From the IMG/VR virus record IMGVR_UViG_3300044673_000514, positions 1-51,388 of that record: a stretch of 51,388 bases of DNA; one strand, written 5' to 3'. Shown here piece by piece: positions 8,659 to 16,640 of the stretch. The number at the start of each line of letters is the position of its first letter. Position 1 is the first letter of the stretch. Position numbers and translations under genes: made by a program. This stretch comes from a virus. Below the pieces are notes generated by a model. That model saw nothing but the letters and a program-made list of their open reading frames with translations, was not told where the DNA came from and did no database searches.

Positions 8659-9030
8659 ATGGCGGTAACGCTAACGCACACCCAGACCCGTTCCGTGCAG
8701 CCAGGGCCCCTCTACAGGGTGGCCGACCAGGTCACGGCTGCGACCGGCGGAATCCCCACGCAGGTCTTCGTTTTCATGGTGGACGGGGACGTCTTCAACC
8801 GGATTGCCACGGTCGCTGATCTCAACACGTTGCCGACCTCGCACGCTGACGCGGTGACGCAGGGCAAGGACGCGTACCGGCTGGCGGCGATGCAGGTGGA
8901 CTACGCGTCCCTCGGTCGGGCTCAGGAAGCCGCGACCACCATCGTGCAGCGGCTCGAAAAGTTGTTGACGGACTTCGACAACTCAGCCAACGCTTTCGTA
9001 GGTGTCACCACAGAGACGCTGACATCGTGA
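8659..9030 (+). CDS. hypothetical protein, 123 aa, paralog of the next gene
   Basis: The ATG at 8659 follows a CCGAGGTG ribosome site. The core, QVFVFMVDGDVFNRIATVADLN, aligns with EIFVFQIVDTNDPKQDKFLRVANIHDL in the next gene. Both continue with a helical stretch containing Gln-Gly or Arg-Gly, a Lys/Arg-Asp/Glu-Ala pattern and a YLAA/RLAA segment. The beta-rich start and alpha-helical end suggest a small virion-type domain. It is the first rightward gene after the GGWCC region. No named family was recognised. Confidence 0.65.
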   Translation: MAVTLTHTQTRSVQPGPLYRVADQVTAATGGIPTQVFVFMVDGDVFNRIATVADLNTLPTSHADAVTQGKDAYRLAAMQVDYASLGRAQEAATTIVQRLEKLLTDFDNSANAFVGVTTETLTS

Positions 9031-9036
9031 GGTCCC

Positions 9037-10038
9037 ATGCCTGAAACCACGCTCCACCAGGATTCCGTCGCGGTGTTGGCTGCCGACGGCACCCAGCGGT
9101 TTCGCGTCACCTCCGCCATCACGTACATCGACGGTGCGGATCTGCCGTTCACGGAAATCTTCGTGTTCCAGATCGTCGACACCAACGACCCGAAGCAGGA
9201 CAAGTTCCTGCGGGTCGCCAACATCCATGATCTGACGACGCTCCAGCGTGGACGCGAGAACGCGCTGTTGAACGCCACGACGTTCTACCTCGCGGCTTCG
9301 TTCGAGGTCATCTACAGCGACGTGACGACGGCTGCGGCGGCAAAGCCGGCCATCGCCACGCGCGTCGACGAGCTCATCGCCGAGTGGATCACGTACACGA
9401 CGCAGTTCGTCGTTCCGACCGACTACGAGCTCCCGCTCGTGGCCGACAACATCGTCACGGTGGCCAAGAACGCGTACTACGCGGCCAAGGCGTTGTCGGA
9501 CACCAAGGACGCGGAGTTGGCGACGGCCAACGCCGACCTCACCGAGGCCAACGCGGAAGCCGCGCGCAAGGCGACGGCGTACAGCGATGCGTTGGCACGC
9601 ACGATCAACTGCAGTGAGCAGCTCGCCAACATGTCGGCGCTGCAGGCGGCCTACTCGAGTCCGACCGGCTACAAAGCGACGATGAACTCGCTGGTCACCG
9701 CCGCGATTTCTGCCGGCTGGAACGTCGGCAATACGCCGGGCACCAGCGGCAACGCGGGCTTCGACGCCGCACTCGCCGCCGCGCAGACGGCGCAAGCGAA
9801 CGAAGTCGTGACGGTGACCGCGTTGATGAACTCTGTGGCCTCGACGATGGCAACGGAGTGCGCCAACGAGAACTCAGCCATGCTGGCAGCTGCGGCAGCC
9901 AAAACATCGGCCGACGCGGCAGCGGCCACGGCGCAAACGACCCAGACGGTCGCTGCTGCCGCAGCCGCCGCCGCTGATGCGGCCGAGGCGGCAGCTCTCG
10001 CTGCCGTTCTCGCCGTGTGTCCTGACTTCGTGCCTTGA
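9037..10038 (+). CDS. hypothetical alanine-rich coiled-coil protein, possibly virion-associated, 333 aa
   Basis: The ATG is 6 bases past the upstream stop and has a GAGG ribosome site. Residues 1-100 are homologous to the preceding protein. A long helical region (AKNAYYAAKALSDTKDAE and on) and an alanine-rich segment follow, with runs such as AAAAAAAADAAEAAALAA near the C-terminus. Low-complexity Ala-rich heptad sequence is common in phage fibre, tape-measure and scaffold-like proteins, but none of these can be claimed specifically. The gene abuts, tail to tail, the minus-strand gene ending at 10039. Confidence 0.65.
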   Translation: MPETTLHQDSVAVLAADGTQRFRVTSAITYIDGADLPFTEIFVFQIVDTNDPKQDKFLRVANIHDLTTLQRGRENALLNATTFYLAASFEVIYSDVTTAAAAKPAIATRVDELIAEWITYTTQFVVPTDYELPLVADNIVTVAKNAYYAAKALSDTKDAELATANADLTEANAEAARKATAYSDALARTINCSEQLANMSALQAAYSSPTGYKATMNSLVTAAISAGWNVGNTPGTSGNAGFDAALAAAQTAQANEVVTVTALMNSVASTMATECANENSAMLAAAAAKTSADAAAATAQTTQTVAAAAAAAADAAEAAALAAVLAVCPDFVP

Positions 10039-11442
10039 TCAGTAGCGCTGACGCCAGCGGTGGCCGCCGATTCGGTAGATCTCTTGCGGCGCCGGAATCT
10101 CGTGCGAGATGTGCTGGAAGACATCTGACCATTTGCTGATCGTCTGGCTCCAGCCCGAGTAGCTGGGACCGTGCCAGACGATCGACACGTGGTCAGCGTA
10201 GAGCGTCTTCGAGAGGATGCCCCAAGGTGCACCTCCGCCCCAGCCGCCGCTGCGACGTTGCCGTGAGCTTCGCTCGTACTCGGTCAGGTGCAGGTACAGC
10301 GCCGCCGCCATGTCGCCTTCAGGGCCCTCGGGACGTTTGGCCCAGATGGCCGCACGCTCTTCGGTCTCCGGCAGGTCGAACAGCTGCTGGAGCAGGGTGT
10401 AGTCGCTCGTGACCTTCAGCTTGCCGGGTTCGCACTTGTCGCGCGAGATGATCGCCGACCAGCCATTACGGTAGGTGTGCGTCAGCCCGTGCAGGCGCAC
10501 GCTATACCGTCGGTAGCGATCAACTTTGTACGTGCTGGGCCGATTACCCGACCGCGCGATCGCCCAGAACTGCCACGGTGTGAACGGCCCCTCTGCGATG
10601 AGAGGCTCCCACCGTGCAAGCACACGCTGCGAGATCTCTGCGTCAGGCGGGTACGCACCCGCGCAATCGAAGTCGGCGTGACAGCCGCCCGCGCGCACGG
10701 GACACTTGCCGCATTGCTTCTTTCGGAACGCTCGACGCTCAGCGGCGAGTTTGCTGGCTTCACCACGGCTTTCGCTGTTGGCGTCGATCATGCCGAAGTC
10801 GTGGTCGTTTGGGTGCCGCAGACCTCGAACGAAGATGTCCCCTTCGGGGATGGTCAACATCGGCGAGATGTATGTGAAGTTCCCGACCTTGGTCTTGCGC
10901 GAGAGCAGCAGCTCTTTGGCGGTGTCTTCGTCGCTGTGCGCCGCTGTGAACAGCGGCTCCTCTCGCTGAGCCAGTGCAGTGCTTGCTTCCCGCAGGCACA
11001 CGGCGCCACGTTTGGGGCAGTTGGCACACCCCAGGATCTTGATGAGCTCCAGGCAGTTGTCAAACCGATCCCGGAGATTCACCTCGTGGACTTCGCCTTC
11101 GTTGTTCAGCATGAGCATCGAGGGGCTGTGCAGCGACGCCTGGTCCGGCAGGACGGCGTACTTCGACGAGTCGGTCAAGATCCAGTCGCCATCCTCCGCC
11201 GGTTGAACGTAGCAGCCGTTTGGGAACAGCTCTTCGACGACAGGGTCTTTCGCTGCCGCCAAGAGTTCCGCTGCTGTGATCGGGTCGTTCTCGTCCGTGC
11301 TGTGGAACAGCAGGCCGAGGTCCCCCTCTGCGCGGCTATCATGCCGGTCTTTCGCGTGCGTTACGCGCTCGCGCTGTCCACCTCTGTAGGTCTTGATCGT
11401 ATGACCCGTAGCGAGGTGCCCGCAATAGGTAAACCACTTCAT
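10039..11442 (-). CDS. Cys-rich protein coupled to the reverse transcriptase, 467 aa, function unknown
   Basis: The ATG at 11442 was chosen because it overlaps the RT stop in an ATGA arrangement; an in-frame ATG at 11484 lies inside the RT gene. Two cysteine clusters stand out in the middle: GCANCPKRGAVC, and QCGKCPVRAGGCHADFDCAG about 110 residues later. They look like metal (Zn or Fe-S) sites. The C-terminal third is rich in Trp, Tyr, Gly and Arg (SGGWGGGAPWG, WHGPSYSGWSQTISKW), as in nucleic-acid- or carbohydrate-binding surfaces. It is the last gene of the VWA/RT cassette. No family was recognised, and its strict coupling to the RT suggests it works with RT or its product. Confidence 0.75.
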   Translation of the reverse strand: MKWFTYCGHLATGHTIKTYRGGQRERVTHAKDRHDSRAEGDLGLLFHSTDENDPITAAELLAAAKDPVVEELFPNGCYVQPAEDGDWILTDSSKYAVLPDQASLHSPSMLMLNNEGEVHEVNLRDRFDNCLELIKILGCANCPKRGAVCLREASTALAQREEPLFTAAHSDEDTAKELLLSRKTKVGNFTYISPMLTIPEGDIFVRGLRHPNDHDFGMIDANSESRGEASKLAAERRAFRKKQCGKCPVRAGGCHADFDCAGAYPPDAEISQRVLARWEPLIAEGPFTPWQFWAIARSGNRPSTYKVDRYRRYSVRLHGLTHTYRNGWSAIISRDKCEPGKLKVTSDYTLLQQLFDLPETEERAAIWAKRPEGPEGDMAAALYLHLTEYERSSRQRRSGGWGGGAPWGILSKTLYADHVSIVWHGPSYSGWSQTISKWSDVFQHISHEIPAPQEIYRIGGHRWRQRY

Positions 11443-12626
11443 GTGGTCTCCGGTTCTGTGGTGGTGGTTGGGTGTCGTCGACACGCTTCATCGTAGATTA
11501 CCCGAAGACGTTGCGCCTTGGCGGGAGCGATGAGCTTGAAGTACGACAGTTTGCCGGTGATCCAGTTGTGCAGATTGCTGAGGCTGTCACGCCCGGCGCG
11601 TTCGACTTGGCTTTCAAAGCCGTGCCGAACGCAGTTGTGCAGCAGCGAGCGCATCTCGCGGTACTGTTCACGCGGCAGATTGATCTTCTGATTCAAGATG
11701 ACGCCGAGCAGTTTCTGCCGGGTGTGCGGCCTCTGCACGTGAAGCTTCTTGCGGTTGATCCGGTAACCGCAGGACTGCACCGCGCGTTCGACGTTGCGGA
11801 TGAACTCGTTGACCGCTGCTTTCGGCAGATTCTCAGGGTGGCTGAAGTACAGATCGTCCGCGTACCGTGTGTACTTCCAATCAGGGAACTCAGCTAACAG
11901 ACGTTGATCGAACCGCTGGTTGGCGACCAGATTGCAGATGTCGCCACTCGTCTTGGCGCCTTGAGGCACGCCGTTGTAGCGACGACCTTTGGGGTCCGTG
12001 AGCGGCACGGTCAACAGCTGCGCGAGCAGGCTGCTGACGTAGTGGTTGTAGCCGACTTCTCGGAAGAAGTACTGGCGGATCCAAGAGCGCCGCGTGCTGC
12101 CGAAGAAGTTCGACAGGTCCATGTGGACCTTGACGCCGTGGCGTGGACACGCGTGCGGCGCTGGCATCGTGCACGCGAGGCAGGGCTGCACCTTCACGGC
12201 GTAGGCGTCACCGGACGTCGCTACCGCAGGCTGACACGTGTGCTCACCCTCATGTTGCGCGCAGACCTCACACGGCCAGATGTGCTCACGGGCAGCGTCG
12301 ACCGTGCTCTTGCCGAGCTGATAGGCGCTGACGTGTGGCCCCAGCTGTGCGCACAGCGGCACCAGCACACGCGCTCGGAGTTGTTGGTGGAACGTGCGCA
12401 TCAACCCGGTGGGGTTGTGGATGGTGCGCATGCCGCCAGAGCTCTTGGGGATCTTGAACTCGCGGTACAGCCGATCGCGCGAATGATGGATGTACCACAA
12501 CGTCTTGCCGCGGAAGCCGAGTTGGAACGCCAGCGTCCAGTCGTCGATCAACAGCGGGACGCCTGGCGGCAGCGTCGGGATGTTGAACTCCACGCGCTCC
12601 AGCGACGTTTCTTTGAAGCTCGTCAT
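11439..12626 (-). CDS. retron-like reverse transcriptase with a Cys-rich insertion
   Basis: A 395-residue RNA-directed DNA polymerase. RT blocks in order: FKIPKSSGGMRTIHNP (residues 57-72), SAYQLGKSTVDAAREHI (100-116), motif A VHMDLSNFF with Asp170, GVPQGAKTSGDICNL (219-233), the catalytic YTRYADDLYFS (252-262), and LLGVILNQKINLP. A thumb-like tail holds LHNWITGKLSYFKLIAPAKA. This order is that of retron and retron-like RTs, not diversity-generating or group II intron RTs. Residues 117-164 form an insertion before motif A with six cysteines (119, 122, 131, 149, 152, 160) and several histidines, likely a metal-binding finger. No msr-msd lies directly upstream, because the preceding ORF overlaps the start. 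It may be a defence, anti-host or RNA-templated DNA synthesis enzyme. Confidence 0.9.
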   Translation of the reverse strand: MTSFKETSLERVEFNIPTLPPGVPLLIDDWTLAFQLGFRGKTLWYIHHSRDRLYREFKIPKSSGGMRTIHNPTGLMRTFHQQLRARVLVPLCAQLGPHVSAYQLGKSTVDAAREHIWPCEVCAQHEGEHTCQPAVATSGDAYAVKVQPCLACTMPAPHACPRHGVKVHMDLSNFFGSTRRSWIRQYFFREVGYNHYVSSLLAQLLTVPLTDPKGRRYNGVPQGAKTSGDICNLVANQRFDQRLLAEFPDWKYTRYADDLYFSHPENLPKAAVNEFIRNVERAVQSCGYRINRKKLHVQRPHTRQKLLGVILNQKINLPREQYREMRSLLHNCVRHGFESQVERAGRDSLSNLHNWITGKLSYFKLIAPAKAQRLRVIYDEACRRHPTTTTEPETT

Positions 12627-13285
12627 TGGATGATCCGCAAGGGATTGGGTTTGGTGGTGACCGCCAACTCCTCCGTCTCTTTGACGTTGGGTGTGGCTTC
12701 AGGAACGTCGAGCCCTTCCTGGAAGTGGTTTTCTAATCCCAGGGGCAGGTGCTCGTAGCAGACATCTTGTCCGATCTCGCATTCGCCGTGGCGATGCAGC
12801 ACTTGCCGCGGACAGAGGACGCAGATGGGCCGGATCTTTTCTTTGGGCGTCTGCAGAAACGCGCGATTGGTGAACGGCGACGCGTTGCCTTTCTTGGTCT
12901 CGACGCCTTTGATCTTCACGGCCCGCTCATCATACCAGGTCTTCGCCACCAGGTAGCGCGGCATCGCCGCCTTGACCCACTTCGGGAGAAGCGGCACGAC
13001 GACGAGCCAGACGCCTTCGTCGAACCGGCTCATGTCCGCAGGCGTCGTCTTGGTGGCATGCCGCTCCCCGTACGTCTCGGTGCGGTGATGCGGCCGGTCG
13101 ATGGTGAAGTCGAGCGCGACCTTCAAGAGCCGCTTCTTCAACGCGTCCTCGAGCGGCAGCACCAGCGCGTAGCGGAACAACCGCTCGACGATGTTTCGGT
13201 CTTCGTCACGGATCAGGTAGATGCGGTCAAAGGGGAAGGAGCGCCCGGCTTTCCGGCGCTCCACCCGCAGGATGTACGCTTCCAT
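12623..13285 (-). CDS. hypothetical Cys/His-containing protein of the RT cassette, 220 aa
   Basis: The ATG at 13285 shares one base with the VWA gene stop, and the stop overlaps the RT start by 4 bases. The gene is therefore locked into the cassette. The N-terminal half is rich in basic and beta-like sequence (EAYILRVERRKAGRSFPFD, IYLIRDEDRNIVERLF). It continues with VWLVVVPLLPKWVKAAMPRY. Near residue 165 there is a Cys/His cluster, ICVLCPRQVLHRHGECEIG followed by DVCYEHLP, which fits a zinc site. The C-terminus is hydrophilic. No family was recognised. A link between the VWA protein and the RT is suggested only by the gene order. Confidence 0.7.
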   Translation of the reverse strand: MEAYILRVERRKAGRSFPFDRIYLIRDEDRNIVERLFRYALVLPLEDALKKRLLKVALDFTIDRPHHRTETYGERHATKTTPADMSRFDEGVWLVVVPLLPKWVKAAMPRYLVAKTWYDERAVKIKGVETKKGNASPFTNRAFLQTPKEKIRPICVLCPRQVLHRHGECEIGQDVCYEHLPLGLENHFQEGLDVPEATPNVKETEELAVTTKPNPLRIIQ

Positions 13286-14916
13286 CAGTCGTCTGCCCCT
13301 TGCATGTTGAACATCATCACGACGTGATCCGGCCGAACGTTGCTCATCCCGGGGACGGGGTGGTTGCCAGGGGTGATCAACCAGACGATGGGGCATCCGG
13401 GATGGAACCGCGGAAACACTTCGCCCTCGACGACGACCCCGCCATCGCTGACCACGACCACGAGGTCGGGTCGCTTCGGCTGTTCCGGAGAGCGCATCTC
13501 CGGGTGCGCCCAGTCGCTCGGCGAGTCCACGCCGCACAGCCGCTTGAACACCGGCGTGTAGACCGTGCCGCCGTAGCCGTGGCGCGTGCGGACTTTCTCC
13601 ATCTCGTCGTCGCCTGGGACTGCGAGGTTGTCGACAAACATCTCCTTCTGGATGGCGGCGTCGCATTCGAGGTAGCGCACGCGGACATTGCGGTTCTGCT
13701 GCAGCAAGCCGTTGAACTCGACGCAGGCGCGGGCGTACTCGGGATCGGACATCGAGCCCGACGTGTCGGTGACCCAGGCGATGTGGAACTCGTTGTCGAG
13801 CGCCATGCCGGGCCACGGCTCAACGCCATCATCGTTGATCAGCATCAGGTTCGGACAGGCCATCTCCTCGATGATCTTCGGCGAGATGGCGCTCGCGATG
13901 ATGTCGTTGAAGATCCAGGTCCAGGGCGTCTGCGGCTCACCGAGGAGTGTGGCGACCAGCTGGTCGATGTTGCCGGGATAGTACCCGCGACCGCGGCCCT
14001 CACGAGCTTTGCCCTCCTCATGTGCTGAGCGCACCAGGTGCTTGGCGTGATTGCGCAGCTGTCCGGCCATGGTGGCGGCTTCCGAGGGCGTCAGCTGTTC
14101 TGCCATCTCGTTCCACTCGGCGTGCTTGGGGAACCCGAACGCTTCGGCGAGCTGATCGAAGTAATCGGGATCTTGCAGCAGTGTGCTGGCGATGTGGCTG
14201 ACCAGCGCCTCGCGCGTGTTCTGCGTAGGCTTGTCCTCGTCTTCCTTGTCGCTTTTCTTCGGCTTCTTGCTGGGTGACGGCTTGCCCGGTTTCCCGCTGC
14301 CCGACTGGCCCTGGCCTTCACCGTCACCTTCGCCGGATTGCGGTTCGCCTTCGCCCGGTGCACCGGCGCCCTGTTGCTTCTTCGCCTGGATCAGCTTGTC
14401 GAGCTGTTGCTTGACCTTGTCGCGCTCCTTCAGGAGCAGGCCGATGTAGAACTCCATCGACTTGCCCTCGGGGAACTCCATCTGCTCTGGCAGGAGCCAG
14501 TCCCACTCTTTCGTGCCACGCATCTGCTCGAACTCGGGTTCGTGGCGCAGCACGGAGTCGTTGACCGCCATGTCCGCGGCGATGTTGAAGACCGTGCGGA
14601 TGGCGTGGCGGTGCTGAGGCGTTGTCGCCTGTGCCATCATGCGGATGAGGCGCTCGGGGTGCCGAAGGGCGATGTGGCCTGCCTCGTGGATGATCGTGAG
14701 CTTCCGGTCACCGGCGCTGCGGCTCGCGAACCAGACCGGGTCCGTGATGAGCTTGTACCGGCCGCTCTCGGTGAGCGCGATGGCGCACGTGCCGAGCCCG
14801 GGTTGGTAGACCTTGTCGGTGCCGTTGATGACCACGGCCCAGTAGTTGTTTCCCCCGCGCGGGGCCACCAGGTAAACGAGGCTGTCGGTCACGGCATTGG
14901 TCGTCTGGGTTTGCAT
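13285..14916 (-). CDS. VWA-domain protein with N-terminal zinc-metallopeptidase motif (MoxR partner type)
   Basis: A 543-residue protein. The N-terminal region has HEAGHIALRH (from residue 77), a zinc-peptidase HExxH motif of the type seen in COG3864-like putative metallopeptidases. A charged Gly/Ser/Lys linker lies at about 195-245. The C-terminal von Willebrand factor A domain has the MIDAS motif DTSGSMSD at about residue 385 and a VVVVSDGG strand. Proteins of this type act with MoxR AAA+ ATPases, and one is encoded at 16637-17914. The start at 14916 was chosen for its ribosome site (GGAG) and the CTATACG box about 20 bases upstream; an upstream ATG at 14982 would overlap the divergent gene. 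It is first in the RT cassette. Confidence 0.85.
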   Translation of the reverse strand: MQTQTTNAVTDSLVYLVAPRGGNNYWAVVINGTDKVYQPGLGTCAIALTESGRYKLITDPVWFASRSAGDRKLTIIHEAGHIALRHPERLIRMMAQATTPQHRHAIRTVFNIAADMAVNDSVLRHEPEFEQMRGTKEWDWLLPEQMEFPEGKSMEFYIGLLLKERDKVKQQLDKLIQAKKQQGAGAPGEGEPQSGEGDGEGQGQSGSGKPGKPSPSKKPKKSDKEDEDKPTQNTREALVSHIASTLLQDPDYFDQLAEAFGFPKHAEWNEMAEQLTPSEAATMAGQLRNHAKHLVRSAHEEGKAREGRGRGYYPGNIDQLVATLLGEPQTPWTWIFNDIIASAISPKIIEEMACPNLMLINDDGVEPWPGMALDNEFHIAWVTDTSGSMSDPEYARACVEFNGLLQQNRNVRVRYLECDAAIQKEMFVDNLAVPGDDEMEKVRTRHGYGGTVYTPVFKRLCGVDSPSDWAHPEMRSPEQPKRPDLVVVVSDGGVVVEGEVFPRFHPGCPIVWLITPGNHPVPGMSNVRPDHVVMMFNMQGADD

Positions 14917-14930
14917 GGGTTCTCCGATGG

Positions 14931-14945
14931 CGTATAGCCTATGTT
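14931..14945. promoter_or_regulatory. candidate divergent promoter boxes (CTATACG minus, CTATGTT plus)
   Basis: The 55 bases between the divergent starts at 14916 (-) and 14972 (+) contain CTATACG on the minus strand (14937-14931) and CTATGTT on the plus strand (14939-14945). They are nearly back to back. The plus box is 33 bases before the ATG, almost the same spacing as CTATACTTCGC before the gene at 50393 (34 bases). This suggests that short -10-like boxes are promoters for a phage or modified polymerase. No -35 element is evident. Confidence 0.4.
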
Positions 14946-14971
14946 TTGAGAGACTTTCCGAGGGAGCAGGG

Positions 14972-15970
14972 ATGACCCGCATTGTCGATCAGTACAGCGA
15001 TCCCGCGTTTGCGGGAATGGTCCAACAGCTGGCGCGCATGCCCCAGCTCGAAGCCTTCGTGAAAGAGGCTTCGATCGAACCAGGAGAGGATCAGGCTCTG
15101 CCTGATACCGCGTTTGCGTGGCCGGATCAGCGCAAGTTTCCCATCCACACGCCCGAACACGCCGCGCTCAGCCAGATGTACGCCAAGCTGGCGTCGCACG
15201 TGCCGGGCGAAGTGCAGGACGCCATCAAGACTGCGCTCGAGGTCTTCGGCGTGCCGGAGACGGTCTTCGCGGAGCAGGTCAAGGTCGCAGCCGCTCGTGA
15301 CGACGAGTACCTGGTGCCGGCGCTCAAGCTCTTCCCCGTTCGTGACGCCGCGGACGTGAAGTACGCGGAGCAACAGCTCTTGGAGCAGATTTCCAAGCTG
15401 GATCTCGACACGCGCGTCCAAGCCTGCGGCAACCTCGTGAAGAAGGCCGCGGAGTTCAAGGCGCCGCTGCATCCCGAGATGCAGAAGCTGGCGGGCTTCG
15501 TGGTGTCGAGCACGCAGGAGCTGCGCACGTGGCTCGACGCGCGCGCCTCGGCGCTGACGCCGACGCACCACATGGAGAAGGCTGCGTACGAGAAGCTCTC
15601 GAGCGAGCTCGCGCGTCAGCCGGCGGAGTCGCGAGACCGTGAGGGTCTGCTGAAGGTGGCCGACGTCATCGCCACGCTCGACGAGCGGACGGGCCTCGAC
15701 AAGCACTACGACCGGCGGCTGCCCGACCCCATGCGCACGGTGTTCAACACCTCGAAGCTCGCGGCCGACACCGTCGACCTGGCGGGGACCATGGTGCCCG
15801 TCGCCAAGCTCGCGCAGCTGCCCATGACCTTCTGGCAAGACCTCGGCGGCGACGAGCTGCGTGATGAGATCTTTCCGGGTGGGTCACTGGACCGCAGCAA
15901 GCTCGCCATGATCGTCGAGACGCTGCCGCTCGATCTCAAGCTCACGCTGGAGGCGTACACCCGTGGCTAA
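14972..15970 (+). CDS. hypothetical protein, 332 aa, possibly virion-associated
   Basis: The ATG at 14972 follows a strong purine site (GAGGGAGCAGGG) and was preferred to the upstream in-frame ATGs, which overlap the divergent promoter. The protein is mostly helical and charged, with MVQQLARMPQLEAFVKEASI near the start and YEKLSSELARQPAESRDREG in the middle. It ends with LPLDLKLTLEAYTRG. The next gene starts with GTG 8 bases inside its end. It lies between the two halves of a MoxR/VWA pair but on the opposite strand, so a functional link is uncertain. No family was recognised. Confidence 0.7.
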   Translation: MTRIVDQYSDPAFAGMVQQLARMPQLEAFVKEASIEPGEDQALPDTAFAWPDQRKFPIHTPEHAALSQMYAKLASHVPGEVQDAIKTALEVFGVPETVFAEQVKVAAARDDEYLVPALKLFPVRDAADVKYAEQQLLEQISKLDLDTRVQACGNLVKKAAEFKAPLHPEMQKLAGFVVSSTQELRTWLDARASALTPTHHMEKAAYEKLSSELARQPAESRDREGLLKVADVIATLDERTGLDKHYDRRLPDPMRTVFNTSKLAADTVDLAGTMVPVAKLAQLPMTFWQDLGGDELRDEIFPGGSLDRSKLAMIVETLPLDLKLTLEAYTRG

Positions 15971-16640
15971 CACGTACGACACGATCCGCGAGAAGCTTCA
16001 AGCGGCGATGCACATGCCTGAGACGCGTGCGCGACAGCTGTTGATGGATCCGAAGACTCCCGCACCGATCGTGTACGTGGCGGCGCGGGCGTTCTACGGC
16101 CCCGGGTTGAACGCCTACGAGCCGGACACGTTGTGGGCGACGCTCGACATCCCGGAGCTCAATCGCGACAAGCTGATGGCTGCGATCACGCTTCAGGTGT
16201 TTCCGTCGTTCTTCTGGGATCTGCGCGTGTTCGGCAACACCTGCCTCGCCTTCTCCGGCTACGGTGCCCCTGTGGAGCTGGTGCCGCGACCGACTGCCGA
16301 GCAGCTGGTGGCCGGCGTCTGCGAGGCGCAGATGCTGTACTGGATCGACGGCGAGCACGACTTCGAGTTCGACGACGAGGTCGCGGCTTACGTCGCGGCC
16401 TGCCTGGCGAATGAGGGGCTGACGTACGCGCCGCCGATCCTGGATTTTGCGCAGGAGCCACTGCTCAAGTTGCTCTCGCCTGAAGGGCGGAAGCTGGCAG
16501 CTGAAATGAAAAAGATGGCGGGCGAGGAACACCCCAAGGCGGACCCGGAGTCCGCGCTTGGAGTGCAGCTGGCCCGCTACGAACAGATGGGCGCGTACCT
16601 TACCGCATGCTCGGTGGCACTCGTCCCCTACCTTCGCTAG
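15963..16640 (+). CDS. hypothetical protein, 225 aa
   Basis: The GTG at 15963 overlaps the upstream gene end by 8 bases, so the two are translationally coupled. The protein begins ANTYDTIREKLQAAMHMPET after the start. It has a helical N-terminus, then an aromatic and hydrophobic core (LQVFPSFFWDLRVFGNTCLA, MLYWIDGEHDFEFDDEV). An Ala-rich helical C-terminus ends LTACSVALVPYLR. It has no recognised catalytic motif. It ends convergently with the MoxR gene (4-base overlap). Together with the upstream gene it forms a two-gene rightward unit. Confidence 0.68.
   Translation: MANTYDTIREKLQAAMHMPETRARQLLMDPKTPAPIVYVAARAFYGPGLNAYEPDTLWATLDIPELNRDKLMAAITLQVFPSFFWDLRVFGNTCLAFSGYGAPVELVPRPTAEQLVAGVCEAQMLYWIDGEHDFEFDDEVAAYVAACLANEGLTYAPPILDFAQEPLLKLLSPEGRKLAAEMKKMAGEEHPKADPESALGVQLARYEQMGAYLTACSVALVPYLR

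Noticed and set aside
11439-12626. Diversity-generating retroelement
   Set aside because: The RT motifs (PQGAKTSGD and YADD context) are retron-like, and no template/variable repeat pair or target C-type lectin domain was seen.
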